A stretch of 64,000 nucleotides of DNA, from positions 3,408,899-3,472,898 of the forward strand of contig CP003179.1 in the NCBI GenBank assembly GCA_000237975.1. Reading direction: 5' to 3'. This document shows, piece by piece, positions 1 to 8,052 of this stretch. The first letter of the stretch is position 1. Each line of letters starts with the position of its first letter. A program made the position numbers and the translations under genes. The DNA comes from Sulfobacillus acidophilus DSM 10332 (lineage in GTDB: Bacteria; Bacillota; Sulfobacillia; Sulfobacillales; Sulfobacillaceae). The notes under the pieces were generated by a model. That model was not told the DNA's origin, did no database searches, and worked only from the letters and a program-made list of their open reading frames with translations.

Positions 1-850
1 AGAACTCGCCGTAGCCGGCGTCTTGAATCACCCGGCGAGCCGCCCGGTCCACCGACTCGGCCGCCACCCCCGCCCGCGCCGTGCGCACCGCGGTCTGAAC
101 CGCCCGGTCGACAATGGCATGGACGGCGCGGAATTTTTCGTCCGGTTCACCCAAATAGGCGACTCGGGTCATGTCCGACGCGTAACCCTGATAAAAACAA
201 CCGATATCTAAAAGCACCGGACCGGGCGAAAGCACGGTGGACCCCGGGGTATGGTGCGGTAAGGCGCTATGTTCACCGGCGGCCACGATAATAAAGGCCT
301 CCCGATCGGCTCCCTCCCGGATAAACGCCCGCCGGATGACATCCGCCAATTCGGCTTCGGTCATGCCCACCTGCATCGCCTCAAACGCCGCGCGCATCGC
401 GGCATCGTTAATTCGCTGGCTTTCCCGGAGTCGAGCCAGTTCGTCATCCGCTTTTTCCATTCGCAGGGGGGCCATTAGGCGGGAAGCCAACCCCAATGGA
501 CCCGCCTCGTGAGCGACGATTTGCGCGTGATCGAACCGGGCATCATCCGAAATGAACGAACGCCAACGCGAACCGTCCAACTTCCGGTATACGTCTCGCA
601 CAGCCTCCCGTGGCCCTTGTTCATCGGTAAACCGCGTCATGGGTACCGCCGTGCCCAAATGCGCCACGGCCTCTTCGGCATTAACCGATGCGATCACAAG
701 ATGCGCGCTGTCCGGAGCGATGACCAAGAAGGTCAGTCGCTCGTCCGGTAACGGCGACCATCCGACGGCATAGCGAAAGTCGTCTCCCGGGGCTAGCCAT
801 AAAAGGGACCCCTCTTTTTGAAGCTGTTGCTGTATGGCTGCGAGTCGCGT
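1..850 (-). CDS. M24 family Xaa-Pro aminopeptidase-like metallopeptidase, C-terminus outside window
   Basis: The minus-strand reading frame is open from about 850 to the left edge and encodes about 283 residues of a creatinase/aminopeptidase P-fold protein. A variable N-terminal domain is followed by the catalytic domain, with a PHHTPGS segment and a LLDIGCFYQGYASDMTRVAY segment; the D-x(n)-D pair there is typical of the dinuclear metal site. Such enzymes remove N-terminal residues preceding proline. The remaining metal ligands would lie beyond base 1. AGGAGG at 857-862 is followed six bases later by ACG (850-848), giving (M)RLAAIQQQLQ, which fits the usual N-terminus of the family. No ATG, GTG or TTG occurs between the upstream in-frame TAA and that point, so ACG is the likely start. 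Family confident, start codon unusual. Confidence 0.85.
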
Positions 851-856
851 AAAAAT

Positions 857-862
857 CCTCCT
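857..862 (-). promoter_or_regulatory. Strong Shine-Dalgarno fixing a non-standard start of the M24 peptidase
   Basis: AGGAGG on the minus strand is spaced six bases from the ACG codon at 850-848. The only other near-cognate candidate, ATT at 856-854, abuts the Shine-Dalgarno and is too close. Confidence 0.6.
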
Positions 863-964
863 TCGTAGTTACGAAACGGCACCAATTGAATTGCCGACCA
901 TAACCTAATTCGTTATGCTGTCCTCAGCCTACCATAGTTTTGCCGGAATTTGAGGAGGATCGCC

Positions 965-1963
965 GTGAACCGTTGGCGCATCGTCGCAGTCGTCGTCGCC
1001 CTAGCGCTGATAGGGCTTATATGGTACGAACATACCCGTCCGGAGCCCCTGCCCCCCTATCCGGGCACGACCGCCAATCCCATTAAATTTCCCCGGGGGG
1101 CGAAAGCCTTGGCGCCCGGATCGCCGGTAGCGGCGACCACCCGGCCCTATACCCCGATCGATTCCCCCCTGGCCGGCGCGGACTGGTTATTACCGTTAGC
1201 CTCGGATTCGCTATTCAGTGACAGTTTGCACGACGGACAAGCGGCTTGGGTCGTCGACGGGCACCCCGTCCGTCTTTCCGAGGTACCGACGGATCCCGTC
1301 GATCGATTGACTTGGAGTCCCGACGGCCACCAATTGGCTTGGGTAAATAACCGCGGAGCCACCATCATCGGCTATCGTCAGGGCAGGTTTACCACGTCCA
1401 ACCAACCGGGCGCCACGGCATTCGCGTGGCTCTCGAACACCGAATGGGTGTGGATCCAACACGGCCAAGCCCTAGTCAGTACCGGACAGCGGCGAGAGAT
1501 CGCCGGTGTGCCCGCCCTTTACCATCCGATCGCGCCCCAAACCCGGTCCGTTTTATCCGACCGGAAGGGTACTCTCCTCGTCACCTCGCTTACCTCCGGC
1601 CCTCCCCGACAAATCGCGCGGGTCAATCCTCGGCGTTGGCCCGTATTACTCTCGGCGGCCGCCTGGGCTCCCCACACCAGTGCCTGGCTGTTAGAGCGTC
1701 CGGGCAGCGTTCCGGCCTATCTCTTTTTGGTCGTCCACAATCGGCAGGCGGTTTTTTGGCGTTTTCTAAGCCCCCTTCCCCCCGAATGGACCGTGTCCCG
1801 CGGCCACATTTACCTTTTAGGGGCTTTACCGAACCAAGAACTGGCCTGGATCCATCACGGCCAACTGATCCCGTTAAACGTTACGCCCGGTTTATTCAGT
1901 AGCGGTCCCGCGGGCATTTTGTGGCGTGGCGCCAATGGGTTTCTGCAGCTCGTGAAACCCTAG
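965..1963 (+). CDS. Membrane-anchored hypothetical protein with beta-propeller-like repeats
   Basis: A 332-residue protein from GTG at 965; the sequence GAGGAGG lies just upstream, which argues against the TTG at 950 because that codon sits inside the Shine-Dalgarno. Residues about 4-20 are a single hydrophobic signal anchor. A proline-rich linker follows, then an extracytoplasmic domain with a WSPDGHQLAWV motif typical of the WD40/TolB-like (PD40) propeller blade. I do not recognise a specific family or enzyme activity. It is probably an exterior-facing sensor or scaffold protein. Its TAG overlaps by four bases the stop of the convergent DNA glycosylase gene, so the two share a compact convergent junction with no room for a separate terminator. 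Confidence 0.75.
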   Translation: MNRWRIVAVVVALALIGLIWYEHTRPEPLPPYPGTTANPIKFPRGAKALAPGSPVAATTRPYTPIDSPLAGADWLLPLASDSLFSDSLHDGQAAWVVDGHPVRLSEVPTDPVDRLTWSPDGHQLAWVNNRGATIIGYRQGRFTTSNQPGATAFAWLSNTEWVWIQHGQALVSTGQRREIAGVPALYHPIAPQTRSVLSDRKGTLLVTSLTSGPPRQIARVNPRRWPVLLSAAAWAPHTSAWLLERPGSVPAYLFLVVHNRQAVFWRFLSPLPPEWTVSRGHIYLLGALPNQELAWIHHGQLIPLNVTPGLFSSGPAGILWRGANGFLQLVKP

Positions 1964-2481
1964 GACGGCATCGACCACTGCAACAGGTTTTTCAGCTCGC
2001 GAAAGTACCGAAGGCGCAATCCATAAGGGATCGTCGAACGGCGGCTAGGATTTGGGGCAACATAGAGCATCACCGACGGAATCCAGGACGGCTCTTGAAG
2101 ACCCCAATCAATCCGTTCGGATGGACGCCGACCGGCCACCGCCCGAAAAATGTCTTTTCCCAAAAAGCAGGCAATGCGGGGTTTCAGTTGGGTTAGACGG
2201 GTCTTTAGCCGCCGGGATCCCGCCTCAATCTCCGGGCCTTGGAGCTCGGCCGCCGTCGCGGTCGGTCGATCCACCAAATTGATGATACCGAGTTTCCACA
2301 GCAACAAGTCCCGATCCTGCTCAGGCGATAACCGGTGACTGGTCAATCCCGCATCCGCCAACAACGCCCAAAAAAGGTTGCCCGGCCCGGCAAAATGGTG
2401 GCCTCGAGCAGCTGAGGCGAGCGACGGGTTATAGCCAACGAATAAAATGTCTAATCCGGTCATGACAACGTCCTCAATCAT
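1960..2481 (-). CDS. mug: Mismatch-specific uracil/thymine DNA glycosylase, Mug/TDG family
   Basis: A 173-residue protein beginning at the ATG preceded by AAGGGGGG (rather than an upstream in-frame start). Motif 1, GYNPSLASAARGHHFAGPGN, carries the Asn that activates the catalytic water in the Mug/TDG family and the HHFAGPGN.FW block specific to it. INLVDRPT and the GKDIF segment also match. Near the C-terminus APNPSRRS replaces the usual motif 2 loop that intercalates into DNA. The enzyme excises uracil or thymine opposite guanine, products of deamination that are more frequent in heat. The length matches E. coli Mug (168 residues). It stands alone, with the neighbouring flavoprotein gene about 120 bases upstream. 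Confidence 0.88.
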   Translation of the reverse strand: MIEDVVMTGLDILFVGYNPSLASAARGHHFAGPGNLFWALLADAGLTSHRLSPEQDRDLLLWKLGIINLVDRPTATAAELQGPEIEAGSRRLKTRLTQLKPRIACFLGKDIFRAVAGRRPSERIDWGLQEPSWIPSVMLYVAPNPSRRSTIPYGLRLRYFRELKNLLQWSMPS

Positions 2482-2602
2482 CGGCGCCCCCCTTTCGACA
2501 GCACGCCGGCTGGCCACACCAGCCGATCGGATCAGGTCGGTAGGCGATCGTGGGGCAGGAAAAATCGCCCGGCGATGCCGGCGGACCCATCACCCCAGGA
2601 AA

Positions 2603-3478
2603 TCACTGACGACTCCATTGTTTGACGGTCTTCATCGCCGAAGCCCAGGCACTGACAATGCTGTGTTGCCAACTCGGGAGGGCCGCATCCCCAATGACGC
2701 TGATTCCGGGATGCGCCGGTACCGCCACGCCCCCTTCGAGACGGGCTAAGCGGTCATCTATCGCCGGTTCCATACCAATCCGAATAAACACCTGATCCAC
2801 GTCCCAAGCCGCCGACCCAAAAGGTCCCTCGACCTCGACCCGATATCCGGTCGGCTGTCTCAGAATGGCCCGTACCACCGTGTGGTAGAAAATCGGGACC
2901 GAGAGCGCCGCCAATCGCGCCCGGTAACTGGGCCGGGCAGACAAGACCGCTCCGCGATGGATCAGACTGACCGAGAGACCGGCCTCGGCCAACCGAAGGG
3001 CTGCCTCCGCCGCCCGGTCGCCCCCGCCCACCACCACGACCGCCGGGTTGTCCCGCTTTCGGGCCAGGTAGTCAGAGACCGAGTAATCCACGACCTCTTG
3101 GGCACCCGGCACCTTAAGCCGACGGGTTCGAAGTCCGGGCGCATAAAAGAGCCAGGCCGCCTCCATGTCTGTATGACCATCCACGACCAGACGGCGAGTA
3201 TGGATGTCATAGGCCACCACCGACGTCGAACGATAAATGGTAATCGGCCACTGAGTTAACTGGGATTCAAGCCGATGGGCCAGTTCGGCGGCCGATCCGG
3301 TAAATCCCGGCACATCGATTAACGGCAGGGTTAACTGATGTAATTGTCCCCCTAGGCGCGCGCCCTTTTCGAATAAAAAAACCTCATAGCCCAATCGGGC
3401 GGCCCATAGGGCGGCCGCCAGGCCAGCGGGCCCGCCCCCCGCCACCGCCACCCTATCCGGAAGACGACGATTCGTCAT
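2603..3478 (-). CDS. FAD-dependent pyridine nucleotide oxidoreductase lacking the redox CxxC
   Basis: A 291-residue two-nucleotide-binding-domain flavoprotein of the thioredoxin reductase fold. The FAD site is VAVAGGGPAGLAAALWAARL at the N-terminus, and a second GGGDRAAEAAL motif near residue 145 binds NAD(P)H. The C-terminal VIGDAALPS closes the FAD site. The thioredoxin reductase CxxC is absent at the position where it normally precedes the NADPH motif; the sequence there reads VDYSVSDYL. It is therefore closer to ferredoxin/flavodoxin-NADP reductases or to an unknown reductase. Start: ATG at 3478, which begins 26 bases inside the end of the upstream membrane-protein gene and indicates coupling. 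Electron acceptor unknown. Confidence 0.82.
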   Translation of the reverse strand: MTNRRLPDRVAVAGGGPAGLAAALWAARLGYEVFLFEKGARLGGQLHQLTLPLIDVPGFTGSAAELAHRLESQLTQWPITIYRSTSVVAYDIHTRRLVVDGHTDMEAAWLFYAPGLRTRRLKVPGAQEVVDYSVSDYLARKRDNPAVVVVGGGDRAAEAALRLAEAGLSVSLIHRGAVLSARPSYRARLAALSVPIFYHTVVRAILRQPTGYRVEVEGPFGSAAWDVDQVFIRIGMEPAIDDRLARLEGGVAVPAHPGISVIGDAALPSWQHSIVSAWASAMKTVKQWSRQ

Positions 3479-4319
3479 AACCCCATCCGGACCGGCTCCA
3501 TAACGCGGTAACCGCCGCGACAGCCCGCACCATAAGGAAGTTGAACACCCAACTGCCGACCAAAAGCATGGCCGGTGGCCAATTAAATAACGGCGGGGGC
3601 GCAAATGCTTGATGCCATTGCACCATGGACGTATACGCCACGCTAGCCAGTAACGCCGCCCAGGCTTGAGACGTCACCCAATAGAGCCGGGGCCCGATGA
3701 ACCGACGGGCAAGCGCCCAAGGCACCCAACTAACAATCCAGGCCAACAGGAATGCCGCGCTAAATGAAATCAATACCGGGTGGGCCATATTGGCGTTGAT
3801 GAAATTCCACGGCAAACTGGTGACCAAAGCCAAGGCTACCCCCACCAGACCGCCGACAGTCATCATGCGGAAAAATCCGCGCGATCGCATTTCATGAAAT
3901 TCGTGCATACGCCAGCGCAAGATCACCAAATGATGGCGAATATCGCGGATGCGCAAGGTTTGAATGCCCGTGGCCAATCCACCCCAAAGGGCCATCATCC
4001 GTCCGAGGGCCAAAGCCGCAAACGCTTCCGTTTTGAGGCTGACGACCATCATGCCGACGCCCACCAAAAGCTGTGCCACCGAAAAGAGCCAGAGCCACCC
4101 ATGCTGTTGGCGTATGGGCAACGATAGCTTTCGGCCCAGGACTTCAGGATCGCCCAAATCCCGCATCGCTTGCCTGAGGGCTTGCTCCGAATCCCATCCT
4201 TGTGCCATATAGGTTTGCCGCTTTTGCAATAATTGATGCCGGATTTCGGCCTTAATCCGGCGTGCTTGATATTTATCCCGAATGGGACGCGTGGCCTGGG
4301 CTAGATACTCTTCCCACAT
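3453..4319 (-). CDS. Multi-pass membrane protein with permease-prefix-like N-terminus
   Basis: A 288-residue protein starting at the ATG seven bases after GGGAGG. The first 70 residues are a soluble, helical, charged segment (EEYLAQATRPIRDKYQARRI, then a DLGDPEVLGRKLS motif) like the prefix domain often found before permeases or in DUF1700-type proteins. At least five hydrophobic helices follow. No transporter signature is recognisable. The 3' end overlaps the flavoprotein start by 26 bases, so the two are probably co-translated and might form a membrane-associated reductase pair. That is an inference from coupling only. Confidence 0.7.
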   Translation of the reverse strand: MWEEYLAQATRPIRDKYQARRIKAEIRHQLLQKRQTYMAQGWDSEQALRQAMRDLGDPEVLGRKLSLPIRQQHGWLWLFSVAQLLVGVGMMVVSLKTEAFAALALGRMMALWGGLATGIQTLRIRDIRHHLVILRWRMHEFHEMRSRGFFRMMTVGGLVGVALALVTSLPWNFINANMAHPVLISFSAAFLLAWIVSWVPWALARRFIGPRLYWVTSQAWAALLASVAYTSMVQWHQAFAPPPLFNWPPAMLLVGSWVFNFLMVRAVAAVTALWSRSGWGYDESSSSG

Positions 4320-4350
4320 GCGCACACCTCCCTCATCCACTGATTCTTTT

Positions 4351-4378
4351 ATTGTACCCGTCCCTGCCTCTCCGGCAA
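4351..4378 (-). promoter_or_regulatory. Sigma-A-type promoter for the 4319/3478 operon
   Basis: On the minus strand TTGCCG (4378-4373) and TACAAT (4356-4351) are separated by 16 bases. The -10 lies about 30 bases upstream of the ATG at 4319. Confidence 0.5.
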
Positions 4379-4406
4379 AGCCTATCCTGAGAACCGGCTG
4401 AATTTT

Positions 4407-4862
4407 TTACGGACGAAGAGTCGCCACAATCCGACGGGGATTTAATAACAGGCCGAGGCCGGCTTGAATCGACGGCACCACAATATCGGCGGCCTGAACG
4501 GCACGAGCCGCCGCACCCTCGGGCCCGATCACCGCGATACCGAGTTGAGCCTGCCGTAACATTAGAACATCATTCATCCCGTTTCCGAGCGCCGCCACAC
4601 CGCCCTCGAGCCGACTGACCATCGCGGCTTTATCTTCCCCGGTTTGAATGGTGTAAAGGGTTAAACCGAGTTCTTCGGCGATACGTGCCCCGGTTCCATA
4701 GGTATCCCCGGTCAGAAGCCAACATTGCACGTGTTGCCGGAGTTCTCGAATCAAGGCAGGCACATCCGGCAAGACCGTCCCGTCATACGAAAGGGTGCCG
4801 TTTAAATCGAACACGACATGCTGAATCTGAATCGGATCACGTCCCGGAATCTCAATAACCAG
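4407..4862 (-). CDS. Small HAD-family hydrolase, P-type-ATPase-like soluble type
   Basis: About 151 residues. Motif I is DLNGTL (nucleophile Asp), motif II LLTGDTYGT, and a GEDKAAMV Lys plus GNGMNDVLML form motifs III/IV. This order and short length match the soluble HAD group related to the P-domain of P-type ATPases (COG4087-like). It lacks a cap domain, so the substrate is probably a macromolecule or unknown phosphorylated compound. The N-terminus that aligns with the family (x-VIEIPGRD) starts at CTG (4862), eight bases after AAGGGGG. A GTG at 4871 is also possible but lies within that Shine-Dalgarno. Translation from further upstream would cross the promoter-like TATGTTACACT region. Confidence 0.78.
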   Translation of the reverse strand: MVIEIPGRDPIQIQHVVFDLNGTLSYDGTVLPDVPALIRELRQHVQCWLLTGDTYGTGARIAEELGLTLYTIQTGEDKAAMVSRLEGGVAALGNGMNDVLMLRQAQLGIAVIGPEGAAARAVQAADIVVPSIQAGLGLLLNPRRIVATLRP

Positions 4863-4981
4863 CCCGACCACCCCCTTATTCGAATGTAGAGTGTAACATA
4901 ACCGTTCGCGAGAAGCGACCCGGCGGCCGACGCAGGAATTCCCCTCCTCGGTCGCGAAGTGCATAGCAGGAGGGATGGGTC

Positions 4982-6022
4982 ATGGCACATGCGGCAATTT
5001 GGTCGGTAGGCGGTTATGCTCCGCCTCACATCATCACGAATGACATGTTAAGTCGGCAAATGGACACCAGCGACGAGTGGATCCGCACGCGAACCGGCAT
5101 TCGTGCCCGGCGATCGGCCGGTCCGGACGAGACGACCGCCACCCTGTCCGCCCGAGCCGGAGAGGCGGCCTTAGCCGCCCGGGGATTTTCACCCGAGGAT
5201 CTCGATTGGGTCATTGTCTGTACCGATACCCCGGAAATGTGGTCTCCCGCCACCGCGTGTTTTGTGCAAGACGCGCTAGGGGCCCGTCGGGCCTCCGCCA
5301 TCGACTTTACCGGCGGCTGCGCGGGATTTCTTCAAACGCTGCAGATTGTCAGTCCCTTGGCCGAGGCCGGCCAAACCGTTCTGGTGATTGGTACCGAAGT
5401 CCTCACCCATGCGATGGACTGGCACGATCGCACCACCGCCGTATTATTCGGCGACGGGGCCGGCGCCTTTTTAATCGGACCCGCCAGTCCCGGCGCCAAC
5501 GGCATCGAAGTCGTCCGCGGACTCTCTCGGACCGACGGGAGCCAAGCGACGATTTTGGGTAAACCTTATGGCGGCACCCGCCATCCGATCACGCCCGAGC
5601 TGGTACAAGAAGGCAAGCACCACACGATCCGGATGGATGGCCCCCGCGTTTTCAAGCATGCAGTCACCCTCATGAGCGAAATCGGGCGCCAATTACTGGA
5701 GGAAAGCCATTTAACGCCCGATGACGTCGATTGGGTGGTCCCCCATCAAGCCAATCAACGGATTATCGACGCCGTGCGGCAGCACCTCGGCATCGCCCCC
5801 GAGAAGGTGTTTTCTCATGTTGCGGACTATGCCAATACAGGGTCGGCGTCGGTCGCCTTGGCCTTAGCGGATATGCTCGACCGCGAGATGGTAAAATCCC
5901 GTCAACGGTTGTTGTCGGTCGCATTTGGCGCCGGGTTTTCCTGGGCTTCGCAATTATTCTTCGTCCATGACGTGCCGCCCCATCGATTCATTCATGAAGG
6001 TTATCCGGCTGAACCGGCATAA
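4982..6022 (+). CDS. fabH: 3-oxoacyl-ACP synthase III (FabH)
   Basis: A 346-residue thiolase-fold enzyme that condenses acyl-CoA with malonyl-ACP to start fatty acid synthesis. The catalytic triad is visible: Cys113 in TGGCAGF, His255 in VPHQANQR and Asn285 in YANTGS. DTSDEWI and RTGI near residues 28-40 are typical FabH motifs, and the length is near the usual 310-340. ATG at 4982 follows AGGAGGGATGGG. It stands apart from other fab genes in this window. In Firmicutes FabH selects branched or straight primers and so sets membrane fatty acid type. The branched-chain 2-oxoacid dehydrogenase-like genes at 27-33 kb could supply such primers, though that link is inference. Confidence 0.93.
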   Translation: MAHAAIWSVGGYAPPHIITNDMLSRQMDTSDEWIRTRTGIRARRSAGPDETTATLSARAGEAALAARGFSPEDLDWVIVCTDTPEMWSPATACFVQDALGARRASAIDFTGGCAGFLQTLQIVSPLAEAGQTVLVIGTEVLTHAMDWHDRTTAVLFGDGAGAFLIGPASPGANGIEVVRGLSRTDGSQATILGKPYGGTRHPITPELVQEGKHHTIRMDGPRVFKHAVTLMSEIGRQLLEESHLTPDDVDWVVPHQANQRIIDAVRQHLGIAPEKVFSHVADYANTGSASVALALADMLDREMVKSRQRLLSVAFGAGFSWASQLFFVHDVPPHRFIHEGYPAEPA

Positions 6023-6093
6023 GCAGACGAAGCTCGACACAACATAAGGGATTTTCTCGCTATAGTATAAGGGCAGGCAGGAGGGGGTGTCTT

Positions 6094-6741
6094 ATGGCAG
6101 GCGTCAGTGATCCCTGGCAGGTGCTCGGAATTGGCCCCACGCGTGACGTGGAAACCATTCGCCAAGCCTATTTAAACCAAGTACGGCAAAACCATCCGGA
6201 CCGGTTCCGTAGCGATCCGGCCCGATATCGCCAGCAAGAAGAGCGCATGAAACATATTAATCTGGCGTATCAAGAGGCGCTCGCGTCGGCCCAGGCGCCC
6301 CCTGCGCCGCCCCCTTCCACCGGACCCGCGCCGCACGCTGAAGCGCCCGTCCTGTGTAGCGTCCATCGCTATCCGGCCGGGCGCCGCTGTAAACGTTGTC
6401 AAGCCCCCATCTGTCTCGCGTGTGCGGGTTATCAGGACATGCTCTGTTCCACCCATTGGGCCCAATCCGTGCGGTCCCGCCGTCGTAACCGGGTACTGAG
6501 GGAGTGGTTGCCGGTCATCGCGATTATTGGCGTCGGACGGATCGTGGATGTGCCCCGCCTGATGATTGGCCTGGCCCTTTTGATTTATATCGCCTACCGT
6601 GGCTTTACCTATTTGACGGCCAAACGGTGGTGGGGCTGTCTGGCGTTGTTGCTTCTTCCGTATAGCCTCGTCTTGGGTGGCCTTTGGAGCCTTTGGGAAA
6701 GTGTCCGACAGTGGAATGAGGGGCAGGAGAAGCATCCTTAG
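6094..6741 (+). CDS. J-domain protein with zinc-finger and membrane helices
   Basis: A 215-residue protein with an unusual domain order. Residues 6-70 form a J-domain with the HPD motif at 34-36, required to stimulate DnaK ATPase. A proline-rich linker leads to a Cys/His-rich segment at about 86-125 (CSVHRYPAGRRCKRC, CLACAG, CSTH) with B-box-like spacing. The C-terminal third holds two or three hydrophobic helices. It lacks the Gly/Phe and CxxCxGxG parts of true DnaJ, so it is probably a local co-chaperone recruiting DnaK to the membrane. ATG at 6094 follows GGAGGGGG. Its last 137 bases overlap the 3' end of the convergent cytochrome gene. Confidence 0.8.
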   Translation: MAGVSDPWQVLGIGPTRDVETIRQAYLNQVRQNHPDRFRSDPARYRQQEERMKHINLAYQEALASAQAPPAPPPSTGPAPHAEAPVLCSVHRYPAGRRCKRCQAPICLACAGYQDMLCSTHWAQSVRSRRRNRVLREWLPVIAIIGVGRIVDVPRLMIGLALLIYIAYRGFTYLTAKRWWGCLALLLLPYSLVLGGLWSLWESVRQWNEGQEKHP

Positions 6742-7099
6742 TCATGACGGATTTTACATAAAGCGCCAAACTCTCCATCTCCCGGCGATTCATCACCGCC
6801 GCCCAGCCCGGCATACCCGGACCGGCACCCTGTCGAATGACATGAAAAAGGCGTTCCCGTGACCAATCTGTGGGCGACAGGTCCGCCAATGCCGGGGCCT
6901 TAGCCCCGTTGGGCAATAACACGAGAGCCTCCCCGTTGCCCCGCGGGCCATGACACGAAAGACAAGCCCGATGATAGAGCCGAGCCCCCTCGGTTACGCT
7001 CGGCGCAGCCGGTACGGCCGGTGGCGCAGGAGGGGAAGGCGCCGGCCGAAAAGGCCAAATAAGCCACAACACGGTCATCACCCACAACCCCGCGGTCAT
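6605..7099 (-). CDS. Membrane-anchored monohaem cytochrome c
   Basis: A 164-residue protein with an N-terminal hydrophobic anchor (residues about 3-16), a Pro/Ala-rich linker, and a class I cytochrome c domain. CLSCHGPRGNG supplies the CxxCH haem attachment site and GAGPGMPGW the Met axial ligand. It probably carries electrons on the outer membrane face. Translation is coupled to the upstream phosphoesterase by an ATGA overlap at 7096-7099. The last 44 residues run beyond the recognisable cytochrome domain and are antiparallel to the J-domain gene, so the C-terminal tail could be poorly constrained. The haem motif is certain; the electron partner is unknown. Confidence 0.82.
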   Translation of the reverse strand: MTAGLWVMTVLWLIWPFRPAPSPPAPPAVPAAPSVTEGARLYHRACLSCHGPRGNGEALVLLPNGAKAPALADLSPTDWSRERLFHVIRQGAGPGMPGWAAVMNRREMESLALYVKSVMTKDASPAPHSTVGHFPKGSKGHPRRGYTEEATTPDSPTTVWPSNR

Positions 7100-7998
7100 C
7101 GATTCGCCTCCCGGGAAGCGGCCAAGCCCATCCGCAAAACCCGCATCGGGCCGCTATCGCTCCACCGCACAACATTGAACCCGAGCCCCATGTCCGGATG
7201 CGTGGCGCCTTGCGGCCATCCGGCCAAAGATTCCATCAGTCCCGGCTCCGGATAGGGCCAGGACAACGGCAATCCCGCCCAATTAGGCCGTTCGAAGCGG
7301 GTTGCGGTCATGGCCTGATGTACGTGGCCATATAAAAAGAGCGCTTCTTTGATGCCTGTCAGAGCCTGATAGACCTGAGCCCCATCATAGGTGTACCAGT
7401 TCCAGGGGAGAAACACGTCATATAACGGGGCATGACTCAGCACCACGGCCCGTCCGGGTACTCGAGTCGCCAGCTGAGCCTTCAGCCACTGCCGCTGCGT
7501 CGAGCCGATAAACGGACCCTGACTGACATTATCGAGCCCGATGAGAGTAAATCCGGCGACCGTACGAATCCAATGGCTCTCCCCAAATACCGCCCGGTAG
7601 CTTTGACCCCGATCCCCATAACAATCATGCTCGCCCGGCACGGTATAGTACGGTAATCCCAACCGATCCAGCATGGCCTTAACCGCTTGCAGCCGGGCCA
7701 GCCGTTCGGTGGCCGAATCGGTGGCTTGAATCAGATCGCCGGTCACCACGACAAACGCCGGCGGCGGGGTGAGCCCTTTAATCAAGGCCCAAGCCCGTTC
7801 CAGCGTATCCGCCGGTTGGCGGTTATAGTCCCCCCGATATCCCCAATGGAAATCGGAGAGATGGACAAACATTCGGCTCGCAGGTGACACCAGCGGTCCC
7901 GCCATCGGTTCGACGACATATTGGGTTCCTAAGGCCCAGCCCGTTATCCCTACCCACGTGGCTTGTAACAGCTGGCGCCGGGTTATGGACGGCATCAT
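7096..7998 (-). CDS. Tat-exported calcineurin-like metallophosphoesterase
   Basis: A 300-residue protein starting at the ATG eight bases after GGAGGG. Residues 1-25 have a twin-arginine signal (ITRRQLL followed by a hydrophobic stretch), which predicts export of a folded, metal-loaded enzyme. The metallophosphoesterase motifs follow in order: LSDFHWG (D-x-H), VTGDLIQ (GD), GEHDCYG (GNHD-type with Glu for Asn), SHAPLYD and GHVHQAM (GHxH). The Asn of GNHD is replaced by Glu, an uncommon change at a metal-bridging position. The substrate is unknown. Its stop overlaps the start of a cytochrome c gene, which suggests both act outside the cell membrane. Confidence 0.85.
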   Translation of the reverse strand: MMPSITRRQLLQATWVGITGWALGTQYVVEPMAGPLVSPASRMFVHLSDFHWGYRGDYNRQPADTLERAWALIKGLTPPPAFVVVTGDLIQATDSATERLARLQAVKAMLDRLGLPYYTVPGEHDCYGDRGQSYRAVFGESHWIRTVAGFTLIGLDNVSQGPFIGSTQRQWLKAQLATRVPGRAVVLSHAPLYDVFLPWNWYTYDGAQVYQALTGIKEALFLYGHVHQAMTATRFERPNWAGLPLSWPYPEPGLMESLAGWPQGATHPDMGLGFNVVRWSDSGPMRVLRMGLAASREANR

Positions 7999-8052
7999 TT
8001 CCGAATCCCTCCAGAAATGAGATGCCCCACTTACCCGGCACTTATGCACCCA

